Shown here piece by piece: positions 41,835-51,480 of a stretch of 60,862 nucleotides of DNA. A program made the position numbers and the translations under genes. Position 1 is the stretch's first letter, and every line of letters starts with the position of its first letter. The notes under the pieces were generated by a model, which searched no databases, had not been told where the DNA came from, and worked only from the letters and a program-made list of their open reading frames with translations. This DNA comes from Acetobacteraceae bacterium (GTDB lineage: Bacteria > Pseudomonadota > Alphaproteobacteria > Acetobacterales > Acetobacteraceae), in NCBI GenBank assembly GCA_022842185.1, contig JALHQB010000020.1, positions 1 to 60,862 of the forward strand, given 5' to 3'.

Positions 41835-42620
41835 ATGCAGTTATCGTTGAACGGCCGCGGCGCGCTCATCACCGGCGGGTCGAAGGGCCTCGGGCTGGCC
41901 ATCGGGAAGGCTTACGTCCAGGCCGGGGGCAACGTCACGGTCGTCGCCCGCGGCGCCGAATCCCTGGCCCGCGCCGAAGCCGAGCTTCGCGAAGCCGCCC
42001 CCACCGCCAAGATCGCCGCCATCTCCGCCGACATCCGCACCCCCGAAGGCTGCGAGCAGGCCTTCGCCGGCGCCGTCCGCGCGATGGGCCAGGTCGATAT
42101 CCTGGTGAACAACGCGGGCACGTCCCAACGCGGCCCGTTCCTCGAGGTGTCGGACGCGCTGTGGCAGGACGACCTGGACCTCAAGCTGTTCGCCGCGGTG
42201 CGGCTGTGCCGCCAGGCCCTGCCGGGAATGCGCGACCGCAAATGGGGCCGCATCATCAACGTGCTGAACATCGGGGCGAAGGCACCCAAGGCGACCTCCA
42301 CGCCCACCTCGGTATCGCGGGCCGCGGGCATGGCGCTGACAAAGGCGCTGGCGAATGAATACGCCCCGCACAACGTGCTGGTGAACGCGATGCTGGTCGG
42401 CATCATCGAATCCGACCAGTGGGTGCGCCGCCATGCGGCCGAGAAGCGCAACATCTCCTGGGAGGATTGGAAGGCCGAACAGGGCAAGCCGATCCCGCTC
42501 GGGCGCATCGGCAAGGCGGAGGAATTCGCGGCGATGGCGCTGCTGCTCGCCTCCGACATGGGCGGGTATGTCACCGGCACGGCGATCAACGTGGATGGCG
42601 GGGCCAGCCCGGTCGTCTGA
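41835..42620 (+). CDS. SDR-family protein with altered catalytic residues
   Basis: A 261-residue short-chain dehydrogenase fold. The cofactor motif TGGSKGLG (13-20), a D-x2 region and NNAG (92-95) are intact. The active site is not: the Ser position reads Asn145 (INVLNIG), and the Tyr-x3-Lys pair reads Thr158-x3-Arg162 in TSVSRAAGMALTK. It may bind a nucleotide without the usual hydride transfer, or use other groups. SD CAGGGGAAA precedes ATG 41835. It is the first host gene after the prophage. Confidence 0.85.
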   Translation: MQLSLNGRGALITGGSKGLGLAIGKAYVQAGGNVTVVARGAESLARAEAELREAAPTAKIAAISADIRTPEGCEQAFAGAVRAMGQVDILVNNAGTSQRGPFLEVSDALWQDDLDLKLFAAVRLCRQALPGMRDRKWGRIINVLNIGAKAPKATSTPTSVSRAAGMALTKALANEYAPHNVLVNAMLVGIIESDQWVRRHAAEKRNISWEDWKAEQGKPIPLGRIGKAEEFAAMALLLASDMGGYVTGTAINVDGGASPVV

Positions 42621-42658
42621 TCCGCGCTTCGGGCACGCGGAGCCGCGTCCTGCGACCG

Positions 42659-43315
42659 TCAGCGGGACATCGCGCCCATCAGCTTGCGCGCGATGTCCTG
42701 CTTGGCATGGGCGAGCACCGCGGCCCGCAATTCGGGCCGCTTTTCAAGGAACAGGCGCAGCCGCGCGGTGGGCCAGCGGATGTAGCGCCCTGGCTCGGCG
42801 AAGGTGCCATCGACCGGGGACGGATCGCCGGTCAACGCCATGGTCACGCCGATCAACTGCCCGGGCTGGAGCGCATCGACCGCCCGCCCATCGCGCGACA
42901 GGTCGACCCGACCCTCGATCGCGATGCAGATATCCTCGGCTGGCTCGCCGGCCCGCAGCATCTGCTTGCCAGCCGGCGCATCGGCCCAGGCGCCCTGCAT
43001 CGCCAGTGCGAGGAATTCGCGCGGCCGCAGCGTGTCGAAGCCGAGCGCATAGAGCCGCTGCTCATCGGGCGAAAGCACGACGGGCCGGCGTTCCATCAGG
43101 ATGCGGGCAATCTGTGCGAGGTTGATGGCGGTGAACACGCCAGCCCACATCACCGGTGGCCACAAAACCGTATCCTGCAGCAGGAAGAACGGGATGTTGG
43201 TCAGCGCCGCGGCGACCGCGAAGGCGCGCAGCCACAGGATGTCACGCACCGAATAGGCAACGAGCAGCAGAAGATTCGATCCGTGCACGAGCAGGTTGAG
43301 TGGTTCGATCGGCAT
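42659..43315 (-). CDS. Bacterial Popeye-domain membrane protein
   Basis: A 218-residue protein from ATG 43315. Three N-terminal hydrophobic segments (NLLLLVAYSVRDILWLRAFAV, ALTNIPFFLLQ, WPPVMWAGVFTAINLAQIAR) are followed by a cNMP-binding-like beta roll (AGEPAEDICIAIEGRVDLSRDGRAVDALQPGQLIG). This is the order of Popeye (POPDC) proteins, which bind cAMP in animals. The ligand of the bacterial versions is less clear. The animal-type DSPE motif is not visible. It is convergent with the SDR gene. Confidence 0.75.
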   Translation of the reverse strand: MPIEPLNLLVHGSNLLLLVAYSVRDILWLRAFAVAAALTNIPFFLLQDTVLWPPVMWAGVFTAINLAQIARILMERRPVVLSPDEQRLYALGFDTLRPREFLALAMQGAWADAPAGKQMLRAGEPAEDICIAIEGRVDLSRDGRAVDALQPGQLIGVTMALTGDPSPVDGTFAEPGRYIRWPTARLRLFLEKRPELRAAVLAHAKQDIARKLMGAMSR

Positions 43316-43649
43316 GGATGGTCTTCTCCTGAACTGCCGCCGCGCCTTCCGGCGACAACGCCCCACAACGTCCTGACCTAACCTCGCGCCATCGAGACGG
43401 GGCGGGAACCGCCGCGGCGATCACGGCTACGTGTTCGGCGATGCATGGGCCGGCGCTGCGCATGCCCTGATCTCGGTCCGCGGTATTCCGTCGCCAGCAC
43501 CGCACGCAGATGACCGCGCTCGACTGGTTCGGCCGGGTCAGGCTGGGCGTTGCGGTATCCGCCCCTGCTCGGGGCGGTTCCAGGACGCTGCGGCCTGACG
43601 CGGCGCGCGGCCTGTGCTACCGCGCCCCCGACATCACACGGAGGGACGG
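43316..43649. other. Divergent intergenic region, 334 bases
   Basis: It separates the leftward Popeye gene from the rightward aspartate dehydrogenase gene and must hold promoters for both, though no clear -35/-10 pair stands out. A hairpin-like GCCCCTGCTCGGGGC lies near 43561-43575. The ribosome-binding site GGAGGG precedes 43650. No gene is seen. Confidence 0.5.
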
Positions 43650-44459
43650 ATGGCGCAGGCACTGACGGTTGGCATTGCAGGTCTCGGGGCGATCGGGCTG
43701 CACCTTGCGCGCACTCTCGATGCCGGGGTGGAAGGGCTGCGCCTGGCCGCCGTCTCCGCACGCGACCTGAAAAAGGCGCAGGCCAATGTCGGCGGCTTCA
43801 AGGTGCCGCCGATGGTGGTCTCCAATGCCGAACTCGCCGCCTGCGACGTGGTGGTGGAAGCGGCGCCGGCCATCGCCTTCGAGGAAATCGCCACCGCCGC
43901 CATCGAGGCCGGGCGCATCTTCGTCCCATCCTCGGTCGGCGCGCTGCTGCCGCGCATGCACCTGGTCGATCGCGCCAAGGCCACCGGCGCACGCATCATC
44001 GTGCCGACCGGCGCGCTGCTGGGCCTGGACGCCGTGCGCGCCGCGGCGGAAGGCGAGGTGGCATCCGTGACGATCGAGACGCGCAAGCCGCCGCGTGGCC
44101 TGGAAGGCGCGCCGTATCTGAAGCTGCATGCCATCGATGTCTCGGCCATCAGCACCGCGACGCTAGTCTTTAAGGGCAATGCCTTCGATGCCGCGCAGGG
44201 CTTCCCGGCGAACGTCAATGTCGCCGCCGCACTGGCGCTCGCCGGCATCGGCCCGGAGCGCACCATGGTCGAGATCTGGGCCGATCCGGGCGTCACCCGC
44301 AACACGCACACCATCCGGGTGGAAGCCGCCGCCGCCCGCTTGACCATGACCATCGAGAACGTGCCGAGCGAGGAGAACCCCCGCACCGGCAAGATCACGC
44401 CGCTGTCGATCGTCGCCTGCCTGCGCGGGCTGACCAGCACGTTGAAGGTCGGGTCGTAG
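43650..44459 (+). CDS. nadX: L-aspartate dehydrogenase
   Basis: A 269-residue NAD(P)-dependent dehydrogenase that oxidises L-aspartate to iminoaspartate, the first step of NAD synthesis in organisms with NadX, or aspartate breakdown. It has the Rossmann start VGIAGLGAIG (from residue 6), the family blocks VPTGALLGLDA and KPPRGLEGAP, and the catalytic-region VEIWADPGVTRNTHTI. GGAGGGACGG lies upstream of ATG 43650. The companion nadA/nadC genes are not in the window. Confidence 0.85.
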   Translation: MAQALTVGIAGLGAIGLHLARTLDAGVEGLRLAAVSARDLKKAQANVGGFKVPPMVVSNAELAACDVVVEAAPAIAFEEIATAAIEAGRIFVPSSVGALLPRMHLVDRAKATGARIIVPTGALLGLDAVRAAAEGEVASVTIETRKPPRGLEGAPYLKLHAIDVSAISTATLVFKGNAFDAAQGFPANVNVAAALALAGIGPERTMVEIWADPGVTRNTHTIRVEAAAARLTMTIENVPSEENPRTGKITPLSIVACLRGLTSTLKVGS

Positions 44460-44520
44460 CGCCTCGGACGGGGTAGGGCCGCATCGTCCGGCAGCACCTC
44501 GGCTGCGCCGGCCCGCGGCT

Positions 44521-45501
44521 CTATTCGATACGGATGCCGCGCCGCCGGATCAGTTCGGTCCAGCGGCGCGTCTCCTCGGCCTGGTTCGCCGCGAAATCGG
44601 CGGGCGTCCCACCAACCGGCTCCATCGCAAGGCTTTCGAGCCTGGGCTTCAACTCCGGGAGGTTCACCGTCGCCCGCGCCTCGGTCGCCAGCCGGTCGAG
44701 GATCGGCTGCGGCGTGCCGGCGGGGGCGAACAGGCCGAAATCGACCGAGGCGCGGTATCCCGGAAAGCCGCTCTCGGCGACTGTCGGCACGTCCGGCGCC
44801 TGAGCGCTGCGCTGTGGCGCGGTGATGGCGATCGCCCGCAGCGTGCCGGACCGCATGAAGGGCAGCGCGACCGATGCGTCGATGAACGACATCGTCGTCT
44901 CCCGCTGCATCACGGCCTGTGCCGTCTGCGCGGCCGAGCGGTACGGCACGGGGAGCATCCGCACGCCGGTCATGTCGAGCAGCAGCTCGACGAACAGGTG
45001 GCTGGTCGAACCGGACCCCGCCGAGGCGTAGGTCACGCTGTCGGGCTGGGCCCTGGCGGCGGTGATCAGGTCCGACAGGCTGCGGAAGGGCGCGTCAGGA
45101 TGGACGCAGGCGAAGATCGGCGTGGTGGCGAGCATGCCGATCGGCGCGAAGGCGCGCGTGATGTCGTAGGGCAGGCGGTCATACAGCGCCGTCGCCATCG
45201 CATAAGTGCCGTTCGGCGCGATCGCGATGGTGTAGCCGTCCGGCCGCGCCCGCGCGAGTTGCGCCATGCCCAGCGTGCCGGTCGCGCCGGCGCGGTTGTC
45301 GATCGGCAGGGGCTGGCCGAGTGCCACGGCCATGTGCTGCGCAAGCAGCCGCGCGAGGATGTCGGTGCCGCCACCCGCGCCGAAGGGGACGATCAGCGTG
45401 ATCGGCCGGCTTGGCCAAGTGTCCTGCGCCGCCGCCGACCCCGCGCGGGTCAACCCGGCCGCGAGCGCCAGCGATGCGACCAGGTGTCGTCGTTCGAGCA
45501 T
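44521..45501 (-). CDS. Bug/TctC-family periplasmic binding protein
   Basis: A 326-residue exported protein starting at ATG 45501 (MLERRHLVASLALAAG). The signal peptide ends GSAAAQDTWPSRPITL, and FGAGGGTDILARLLAQHM and NRAGATGTLGMAQLARARPDGYT are the family's binding blocks. A longer upstream frame adds sequence with no signal peptide and is rejected. It is convergent with nadX and could serve uptake of a dicarboxylate or an aspartate-related compound, an inference only. Confidence 0.9.
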   Translation of the reverse strand: MLERRHLVASLALAAGLTRAGSAAAQDTWPSRPITLIVPFGAGGGTDILARLLAQHMAVALGQPLPIDNRAGATGTLGMAQLARARPDGYTIAIAPNGTYAMATALYDRLPYDITRAFAPIGMLATTPIFACVHPDAPFRSLSDLITAARAQPDSVTYASAGSGSTSHLFVELLLDMTGVRMLPVPYRSAAQTAQAVMQRETTMSFIDASVALPFMRSGTLRAIAITAPQRSAQAPDVPTVAESGFPGYRASVDFGLFAPAGTPQPILDRLATEARATVNLPELKPRLESLAMEPVGGTPADFAANQAEETRRWTELIRRRGIRIE

Positions 45502-45565
45502 GGGTTGGGTTCCTCCGCCAGGCAGTCTGGGCGCGGCGGTGGGGTCTGTCGAGCAAGCCCGTGCC

Positions 45566-46228
45566 TCAGCCCCGTGGTGCGCGGGGCGTGATCTTTCGAG
45601 TGGCGAGAATGACCCCGCTCTCGGCATCGAGCAGCCCGCAGGCGCCGGCGATCGACCACCACGGATGGTCGGCGCGATGGATGATCAGTGCCTCCAGGCT
45701 GCGCTGCTGGAAATCGCCCTCATGCGAATGCGACAGCGCGATGTGGACGATCTCCTCCGGCAACCCGACGGCGAGGCAGATATGCGCGCCATAGACCGGA
45801 TGCCGAAGCGCCGGCAGGCCTGCCTGAGACGGATCAGCCCGCCAGCGCGCCAGGTTCTCGGGATCGAACTCCCAGGCCTTGCCGACGTCGTGCAGCAGGC
45901 CGCCAGCGATGACGATGTCGCGCTCGATACGTGCTTCGGGGAAGGTGGCGGCGAAGTCGTCGGCGATCGCGAGCGCGATGCGCGTCACGCTGCGCAGATG
46001 CACCGCCTGGCTGCCACGGCGCAGGCGCAGCATCCCCGGATTGGCCTCGCCGGGAATGTCGTCGATACGATCGAAGCCCGTGCCGGACAGCGCATAGGCC
46101 CAGGCCTCAATGGTCTTGGCGCGCAGTTCCTCCTGCGCGATCAGCGCGATCTCCGGCAGGTCCTCGAGCACACCATCGCGCAGCCCCTGGGTGATCGGTC
46201 GGCGTTCGCGGCGGTCCGTGAAGTGCAT
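45566..46228 (-). CDS. HD-domain phosphohydrolase
   Basis: A 220-residue soluble protein. The metal-binding HD set is visible: His in VHLRSVTRIAL, HDVGK in GGLLHDVGKAWEFD, His in RHPVYGAHI and SHSHEGD. Family members hydrolyse (d)NTPs or other phosphates. It sits head to tail with the Bug gene, 64 bases upstream of it, so they may share a transcript. The substrate cannot be told. Confidence 0.82.
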   Translation of the reverse strand: MHFTDRRERRPITQGLRDGVLEDLPEIALIAQEELRAKTIEAWAYALSGTGFDRIDDIPGEANPGMLRLRRGSQAVHLRSVTRIALAIADDFAATFPEARIERDIVIAGGLLHDVGKAWEFDPENLARWRADPSQAGLPALRHPVYGAHICLAVGLPEEIVHIALSHSHEGDFQQRSLEALIIHRADHPWWSIAGACGLLDAESGVILATRKITPRAPRG

Positions 46229-46334
46229 GGTGATTGTCCGTCCCGTCGGCGCGCGCGGCGGTTGGCCGCTTGTCCTGTGGACATTGAAGCGCGCGTGGTG
46301 GGCCGCGTGAAGGCCCGCCGGCGGCGCGCGGCCG

Positions 46335-47942
46335 TCACCCGCCCCCGGTCCGCAACGCGACCTGCCCCGCTTCGATCGTAAAGGTTGCCGCCGTCATTCG
46401 CGGCGCGCCCTCCCGCGTGACGAAGGGAAGCGTCACGAATTCGGTCGTCATCTGCGCGGCCGTCGCCTCGCTCACGCAATACCCACGGCGCGCGTTGTAC
46501 AGCACCATGTCCGGGTTGCGCCGCAGCGTGTCCTCGCCGGCCGGGGTCATGTCGGCGCCATCGCCTTCGCTGGTCGCCGATGTCGCTGTGAATTCCACTG
46601 CGACGGCGGTGCTTTCCGCATCCTCCGGCCGTCGCCGGATCGTCGATGCCAGCGCGACATGCACATCGCCTGACAGCACCACCGGATTGGGCGTGCGGCG
46701 ATCCACCATTCCGTCCAGCAGCCGCTGCCGTGCCGCCGGGTAGGCGTCCCACTTGTCCATCGCAATGCCGCCACCGCGCAACAGCCGCCGCATCATCGGG
46801 ATCTGTTGCGCCATGATGTTCCATCGCGCGGGGCTGTCGGTCATGCCCGCCAGCAGCCAGGCTTCCTGTGTGGTGCCCAGCATCTGCGCATCGGGGCGGG
46901 GCACCTCGGCGCAGGGCTGGCCGTTGCGGTCGCTGCAGGGCTGGTCGTCGCGGAACTGCCGGGTGTCGAGCACGTTGACCCGCGCCAGTGTCCCGAAATC
47001 CATCCGCCGGTATGCGGTGATGTCAGGCCCGCGCGGGATCGCTGCGGCACGCACCGGCATGTGTTCGTACCAGGCCTGGAAGGCGGCGGCCTTGCGCAGC
47101 GCGAAGACCTCGGGTGGCACGGCGACCGGGTGTCGCCCACGTCCATCCTCCTCGCTGTGCGGGCCGGCCCAGTTGTTGTCCACCTCATGGTCGTCGTAGC
47201 TCGGCAGGAAGGGATGCGCCGCATGGGCGGCCTGCAAATCGGGGTCTGTGCGGTATTGCGCGTAGCGCAGGCGGTAATCGGCGAGGCTGATCGTCTCCTC
47301 CCCGATGTGCTGGCGCACCCGCGGCCCCCAGCCCGGCTGGCCCGGTACGCGGCCGCGATACTCGTAGATGTAGTCGCCATAGTGGAAGACGAAGTCGAGG
47401 TCGGCTTCCTCGGCGATATGGGCCCAGGCGGTGAAATGCCCGTGCTCGAAATGCTGGCAGCCGGCGGTCACGAAGCGCAGCCGCGCAGGCGTCGCGCCCG
47501 GCGCGGGCGCGGTGCGGGCGCGGCCGACGCGGCTCACCTCGGTGCCTGACCGGAATCGGTAGAAATAGGGCCGGGCCGCGTTCAGCCCGGCGACTTCCAC
47601 ATGGACCGCGTGAGCAAGCTCGGGTCGTGCGATCGCTGTCCCGCTCGCCGCCACGCGCGCAAAGCCGCGATCCTCCGCGACCTCCCATGTCACGGGCAGC
47701 GCCACGCGCGGCATGCCGCCATCCGGGGTGAGGGGTTCGGGGGCGAGGCGTGTCCACAGGACGAAGCCATCCGGTGCGGGATCGCCGCTGGCGACGCCCA
47801 GGGTGAAGGGCCAGGTGCGGAACGCCTGCTGCGCGCCAGCCTGGCGCGCCGGGGCGATCGCGGCCAGCGCCGCCAGCCCGGCCGCCCCGCGCAACAACCC
47901 GCGGCGGGACAGGTCGAGGATATGACGTGTCGTGCTGTCCAT
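46335..47942 (-). CDS. phoD: PhoD-type alkaline phosphatase, Tat-exported
   Basis: A 535-residue periplasmic phosphodiesterase/phosphatase. The Tat signal is LSRRGLLRGAAGLAALAAI at about residues 10-28. Fn3-like DGFVLWTRL leads into the metallophosphatase core with GDYIYEYRG, SYDDHEVDNNW and LSGDVHVAL, the metal ligands. PhoD uses Ca2+ and Fe3+, so it needs no zinc. ATG 47942 is chosen as it directly precedes the twin-arginine signal. No pho box could be assigned with confidence. Confidence 0.92.
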   Translation of the reverse strand: MDSTTRHILDLSRRGLLRGAAGLAALAAIAPARQAGAQQAFRTWPFTLGVASGDPAPDGFVLWTRLAPEPLTPDGGMPRVALPVTWEVAEDRGFARVAASGTAIARPELAHAVHVEVAGLNAARPYFYRFRSGTEVSRVGRARTAPAPGATPARLRFVTAGCQHFEHGHFTAWAHIAEEADLDFVFHYGDYIYEYRGRVPGQPGWGPRVRQHIGEETISLADYRLRYAQYRTDPDLQAAHAAHPFLPSYDDHEVDNNWAGPHSEEDGRGRHPVAVPPEVFALRKAAAFQAWYEHMPVRAAAIPRGPDITAYRRMDFGTLARVNVLDTRQFRDDQPCSDRNGQPCAEVPRPDAQMLGTTQEAWLLAGMTDSPARWNIMAQQIPMMRRLLRGGGIAMDKWDAYPAARQRLLDGMVDRRTPNPVVLSGDVHVALASTIRRRPEDAESTAVAVEFTATSATSEGDGADMTPAGEDTLRRNPDMVLYNARRGYCVSEATAAQMTTEFVTLPFVTREGAPRMTAATFTIEAGQVALRTGGG

Positions 47943-48174
47943 GCGGGCCGATCCTGGCTGCTCGGGTGGCTTGCGTCCGGCGGCGCGCAGCCATCGGCGC
48001 CAAGCGGGGCGCTCATCGTCACCCACCTGGCTGTTGCCTGCCAGCGGCGATCGGTCCCTTCGTGCCGCTCAGCGCGAAGCCTGCGTCATGCCGCGATGGC
48101 GTTCCCGGGCTTTCCCCTCCGGTCCGGCTGTGGCCAGATTGCGCGACAAGATCAAGACCCGGGAGACTTCGACC

Positions 48175-49149
48175 ATGACCCTGACCCGCCGCGGCGCCCT
48201 CGCGCTGCCCGCCCTCGCGCTGACGCCAGGTTCGGCCTGGGCGGCGTTCCCGGACCGCCCGGTCCGCATCATCGTGCCCTTTGCGGCGGGCACCTCCTCC
48301 GACCTCCAGGCGCGGATCATGGGCGAGCGCATGGCGCCGGTGCTCCGCCAGCCCGTCGTGGTCGAGAACCGGGCCGGCGGTGGCGGCACGGTGGGTGCCG
48401 ATGCGGTGGCGAAATCGGCGCCCGATGGTCACACAGTGCTGCTGGGGTCGAACGGTCCGCTCACCAATGCGCCGGTGCTCCAGGCGCGGCTGCCCTACGA
48501 TCCGGCGAAGGACCTCGCCGCCGTGGCGATGATGACGCGCAGCCCGCTCACGCTGTCGGTCCGCGCCGACAGCCCCTGGCGGTCCCTGGCCGATGTGCTC
48601 GCCGCCGCCCGTGCCAAGCCGGGGGACATCGCGATCGGATCCTCCGGCCAGGGCAGTGCGACGCATTTCGCCATCGAGCAGGTGATGGCCGCCGCCGGGG
48701 TGCGCTTCACCCATGTGCCCTATCGCGGTTCGTCGATGTCGGTGCCCGATGTTGTGGCTGGCAATATCCCGCTGGTGATGGCCGAGATTTCGACCGTTCT
48801 GCCGCTGTGGCGCAGCGGGAACATCCGCATCCTGGCGATGACCTCGGCGGGGCGGATGCCGATCGCGCCCGATGTGCCGACCCTGAAGGAAGGCGGGCTG
48901 GACATGACCGGCGGGTCCTGGGCGGGGCTGGTGGTGGCTTCCGGCACGCCGGCGCCGGCCCTGGCTGCGCTGGCGGCCGCCGTGCGCGCCGGCCTGGCAG
49001 ATCCGGCTTACCGGGCGCGGCAGGCGGAGCTCGGCGCGGAGATCGTGGCCGAGAGCGAGCAGTCGCCCGAAGGCTTCGCGGCCTGGCTGGAGCGGGAGAG
49101 GGCGCAGATCCGCGCCACCGCAGACCGAGCGGGGATCCGGCCGGAATAG
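48175..49149 (+). CDS. Bug/TctC-family periplasmic binding protein
   Basis: A 324-residue exported protein starting at ATG 48175 (MTLTRRGALALPALALTPG). The signal peptide ends SAWAAFPDRPVRIIVPF; the family blocks FAAGTSSDLQARIMGERM and NRAGGGGTVGADAVAKSAPDGHT follow. It is divergent from phoD, with 232 bases between them that contain no convincing gene. The nearby chromosomal Bug gene at 44521 is only a distant paralogue. Confidence 0.9.
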   Translation: MTLTRRGALALPALALTPGSAWAAFPDRPVRIIVPFAAGTSSDLQARIMGERMAPVLRQPVVVENRAGGGGTVGADAVAKSAPDGHTVLLGSNGPLTNAPVLQARLPYDPAKDLAAVAMMTRSPLTLSVRADSPWRSLADVLAAARAKPGDIAIGSSGQGSATHFAIEQVMAAAGVRFTHVPYRGSSMSVPDVVAGNIPLVMAEISTVLPLWRSGNIRILAMTSAGRMPIAPDVPTLKEGGLDMTGGSWAGLVVASGTPAPALAALAAAVRAGLADPAYRARQAELGAEIVAESEQSPEGFAAWLERERAQIRATADRAGIRPE

Positions 49150-49219
49150 GCGACGCCTGCCCGCGGCGATCCTGACCGAAGTCAAACGACTTGGCGCAAA
49201 ACGCTCTACGGCAGAAGCA

Positions 49220-50305
49220 TCACGCCCAGAAGGCGGCGATGCGCGGCCATTCCACCTTGGCCCGTTCGTAGCCCGCGCGCAGGGCCGGCGCGATCTGGTT
49301 GGGATCAAGCAGGTTCACCCCTGGCGGCGTGCCGGCGATGATCAGCATCCCGCGGGTGCCGGTGGCTTCCAGCGCGCGCATCTCGTCATGAACGTTGTGC
49401 GGGATGCCACTGAGCAGGCTGCCCTCGTACCCATTGGTCAGGGTGATGACGATGGCGCGCTTCGACCCCGCCACCAAATCCGCATGGGCCCAGGTGCGGG
49501 CGATGCCGCCATCCATGCAATAGCGCTGGCCGAGCAGCGTCGGCCCGATCACGCCGGGCAGCGACGACGACGCCCCGGCCGCGTGGGCGAGCGGGATATT
49601 GTTCCGCCGGGCCACCGCCTGCCCGACCACGAGGCGTTCGCCCGTGTAGCAATCGTTCGCGGTGGTAAACATGCGTGCGGGCGGCCAGTCGGTCCGGCTG
49701 TCACCGGTCAGCAGCCAGGCAAGCCGTTCCACCGCCGGCCCGTTCACCCGATTGTCGGCCGCCAGGGCGGCATGGCCGATGGCGCGGATCGATGCCGGAT
49801 CGCCGCTGCGGACCGAGAAATTGATCTCCTGCGCGCGCCGTTGGCTGATGTTCGGGCTGCTGACCGGCGCCATCGCGGCGAAGAGCCGCGGGAAATGGCC
49901 GAAGAAGTCGAATTCGACGCGCATCCGGGTGAAATGCCCTGATGTCAGGCTCGACCCCATATAGGCCCCGGCCGAGGTGCCGACGACCATCTCCGGCTTG
50001 GCAGGATCGAAGCCGGCCTCGATGAGCCCGTGGAAGAAGCCGCAATACCAGGCGACGTAGTATTCGCCCCCGCCGCCCAGCACGAGCGTGCGGTCGAGGC
50101 CACGGGCGAGGTCCGACACAGCAGGCTGTTCCGGTGCGGGGCGGGCGAGGCCATCGTCGGCGAACAACCGGTTCGAGATGCGCATGGCCATGGCTTCGGG
50201 GCTTTCGGCCTGCGCGGCGGCGGGTGGGCTGGCGCCGAGCGCGCCGATCGTGGTGGCCAGGGCGGCCATCGCGGCGATGTGCCGGCGGGAGGGGTCGTTC
50301 GCCAT
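49220..50305 (-). CDS. Patatin-like phospholipase, exported
   Basis: A 361-residue protein starting at ATG 50305 (50314 is an alternative start three codons earlier). The N-terminal hydrophobic stretch (AAMAALATTIGALGASPPAAAQA) is a signal peptide. The patatin catalytic set is complete: the oxyanion LGGGGEYYVAW (76-86), GTSAG with Ser111, and the Asp265 of CMDGGIARTW. It hydrolyses acyl esters, so it may act on phospholipids in the envelope. It is divergent from rpsB. Confidence 0.87.
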   Translation of the reverse strand: MANDPSRRHIAAMAALATTIGALGASPPAAAQAESPEAMAMRISNRLFADDGLARPAPEQPAVSDLARGLDRTLVLGGGGEYYVAWYCGFFHGLIEAGFDPAKPEMVVGTSAGAYMGSSLTSGHFTRMRVEFDFFGHFPRLFAAMAPVSSPNISQRRAQEINFSVRSGDPASIRAIGHAALAADNRVNGPAVERLAWLLTGDSRTDWPPARMFTTANDCYTGERLVVGQAVARRNNIPLAHAAGASSSLPGVIGPTLLGQRYCMDGGIARTWAHADLVAGSKRAIVITLTNGYEGSLLSGIPHNVHDEMRALEATGTRGMLIIAGTPPGVNLLDPNQIAPALRAGYERAKVEWPRIAAFWA

Positions 50306-50599
50306 GTCTTTCATCCATTCCGCGATCGTCTCCGGCCGGTGTAGATGAGGCATCTGCGCGCGGGCAAGGTCTGCGTGAGCAAAGCGGCGCCACCTCAACC
50401 TTAGGCTGTGCAGTCCAGCGACTGCGGGCTTGCCGAGCCCGTTTCTTTCCGCCATACCGCGCCCGTCGGCCGGGGTTCGCCCCGCCCGGCAAATCCGCAC
50501 GCGGCGCGCCCTTCCCACATCAGGCAGGGTCCGGTCCCCGGCAACGGGGCTTGCACCGCGGAGGCTCAACCGGACTACATGAGGAAGGAGGCTCGCCCC
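50306..50599. other. rpsB: Leader region of rpsB, 294 bases
   Basis: It lies between the divergent patatin and rpsB genes, so it should hold the rpsB promoter. A good ribosome-binding site (AGGAAGGAGG) precedes the start. I could not assign a clear S2-binding leader fold or promoter boxes. Confidence 0.4.
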
Positions 50600-51415
50600 A
50601 TGGCGATGCGTGAAGTCACCCTGCGTGCCCTGCTCGAGGCAGGCGTTCATTTCGGCCACCACACGCGGCGCTGGAACCCGCGGATGGCGCCCTACATCTT
50701 CGGCATCCGCAACCAGGTCCACATCCTGGACCTGCAGCAGACCGTCCCGATGATGGAACGCGCGCTGAAGGCCGTGCGCGACACCGTCGCCGCCGGTGGC
50801 CGCGTGCTGTTCGTCGGCACCAAGAAGGCGGCGGCCGATTATGTCGCCGAATCCGCGACGCGCTGCGGCCAGTACTACGTCAACCATCGTTGGCTCGGCG
50901 GCATGCTGACCAACTGGAAGACCATCACGGGCTCGATCAAGCGCCTGAAGCAGATGGACGACCGCCTGGGCAACGACACCAGCGGCCTGACCAAAAAAGA
51001 AGTGCTGATGCTGACGCGCGACAAGGAAAAGCTCGAGCGCGCGCTGGGCGGCATCAAGGAGATGGGCGGCCTGCCCGACATCATCTTCGTGATCGACACC
51101 GTGAAGGAAAAGCTGGCGATCGAGGAGGCCAACAAGCTCGGCATTCCCGTCATCGCCGTGGTCGATTCCAACGCGGACCCCGAGGGCGTGACCTATCCGA
51201 TCCCGGGCAATGACGACGCGATCCGCGCCATCACCCTGTATTGCGACAGCATCGCCTCCGCCGTGCTGGACGGCATTTCGGCCGAGATGCAGGCGTCGGG
51301 CGTCGATATCGGCGGTGCCGAGGACCTCGCCCCCGAGGAACTGCCGGACGCGCTGCCGGAAGCCCTGGTCGAGGCGCCGGTGGAAGCCGCCGCCGAGGCG
51401 CAGCCGCAAGCCTGA
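50600..51415 (+). CDS. rpsB: 30S ribosomal protein S2
   Basis: A 271-residue S2. The family start [25 protein letters not shown] and later [28 protein letters not shown] and PDIIFVIDT are all clear. The C-terminal 35 residues are an acidic Ala/Pro/Glu tail beyond the usual length, common in alphaproteobacteria. tsf follows, with a hairpin between the two. Confidence 0.98.
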   Translation: MAMREVTLRALLEAGVHFGHHTRRWNPRMAPYIFGIRNQVHILDLQQTVPMMERALKAVRDTVAAGGRVLFVGTKKAAADYVAESATRCGQYYVNHRWLGGMLTNWKTITGSIKRLKQMDDRLGNDTSGLTKKEVLMLTRDKEKLERALGGIKEMGGLPDIIFVIDTVKEKLAIEEANKLGIPVIAVVDSNADPEGVTYPIPGNDDAIRAITLYCDSIASAVLDGISAEMQASGVDIGGAEDLAPEELPDALPEALVEAPVEAAAEAQPQA

Positions 51416-51421
51416 TAAAAC

Positions 51422-51444
51422 GCCGGAGCCTGAACGGCTCCGGC
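51422..51444 (+). terminator. Hairpin between rpsB and tsf (attenuator-like)
   Basis: GCCGGAGCC pairs perfectly with GGCTCCGGC around TGAAC. A run of C, not T, follows, so it may pause or stabilise the message rather than terminate it fully. An internal attenuator between rpsB and tsf is known in E. coli. Confidence 0.5.
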
Positions 51445-51480
51445 TCCCCCCCCTCCACCTGGCAACCACGGAGCATTCCG

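Noticed and set aside
50306..51469. N-terminal extension of the patatin frame antisense to rpsB
   Set aside because: The patatin has a proper signal peptide starting at 50305; the extension is a shadow of rpsB.
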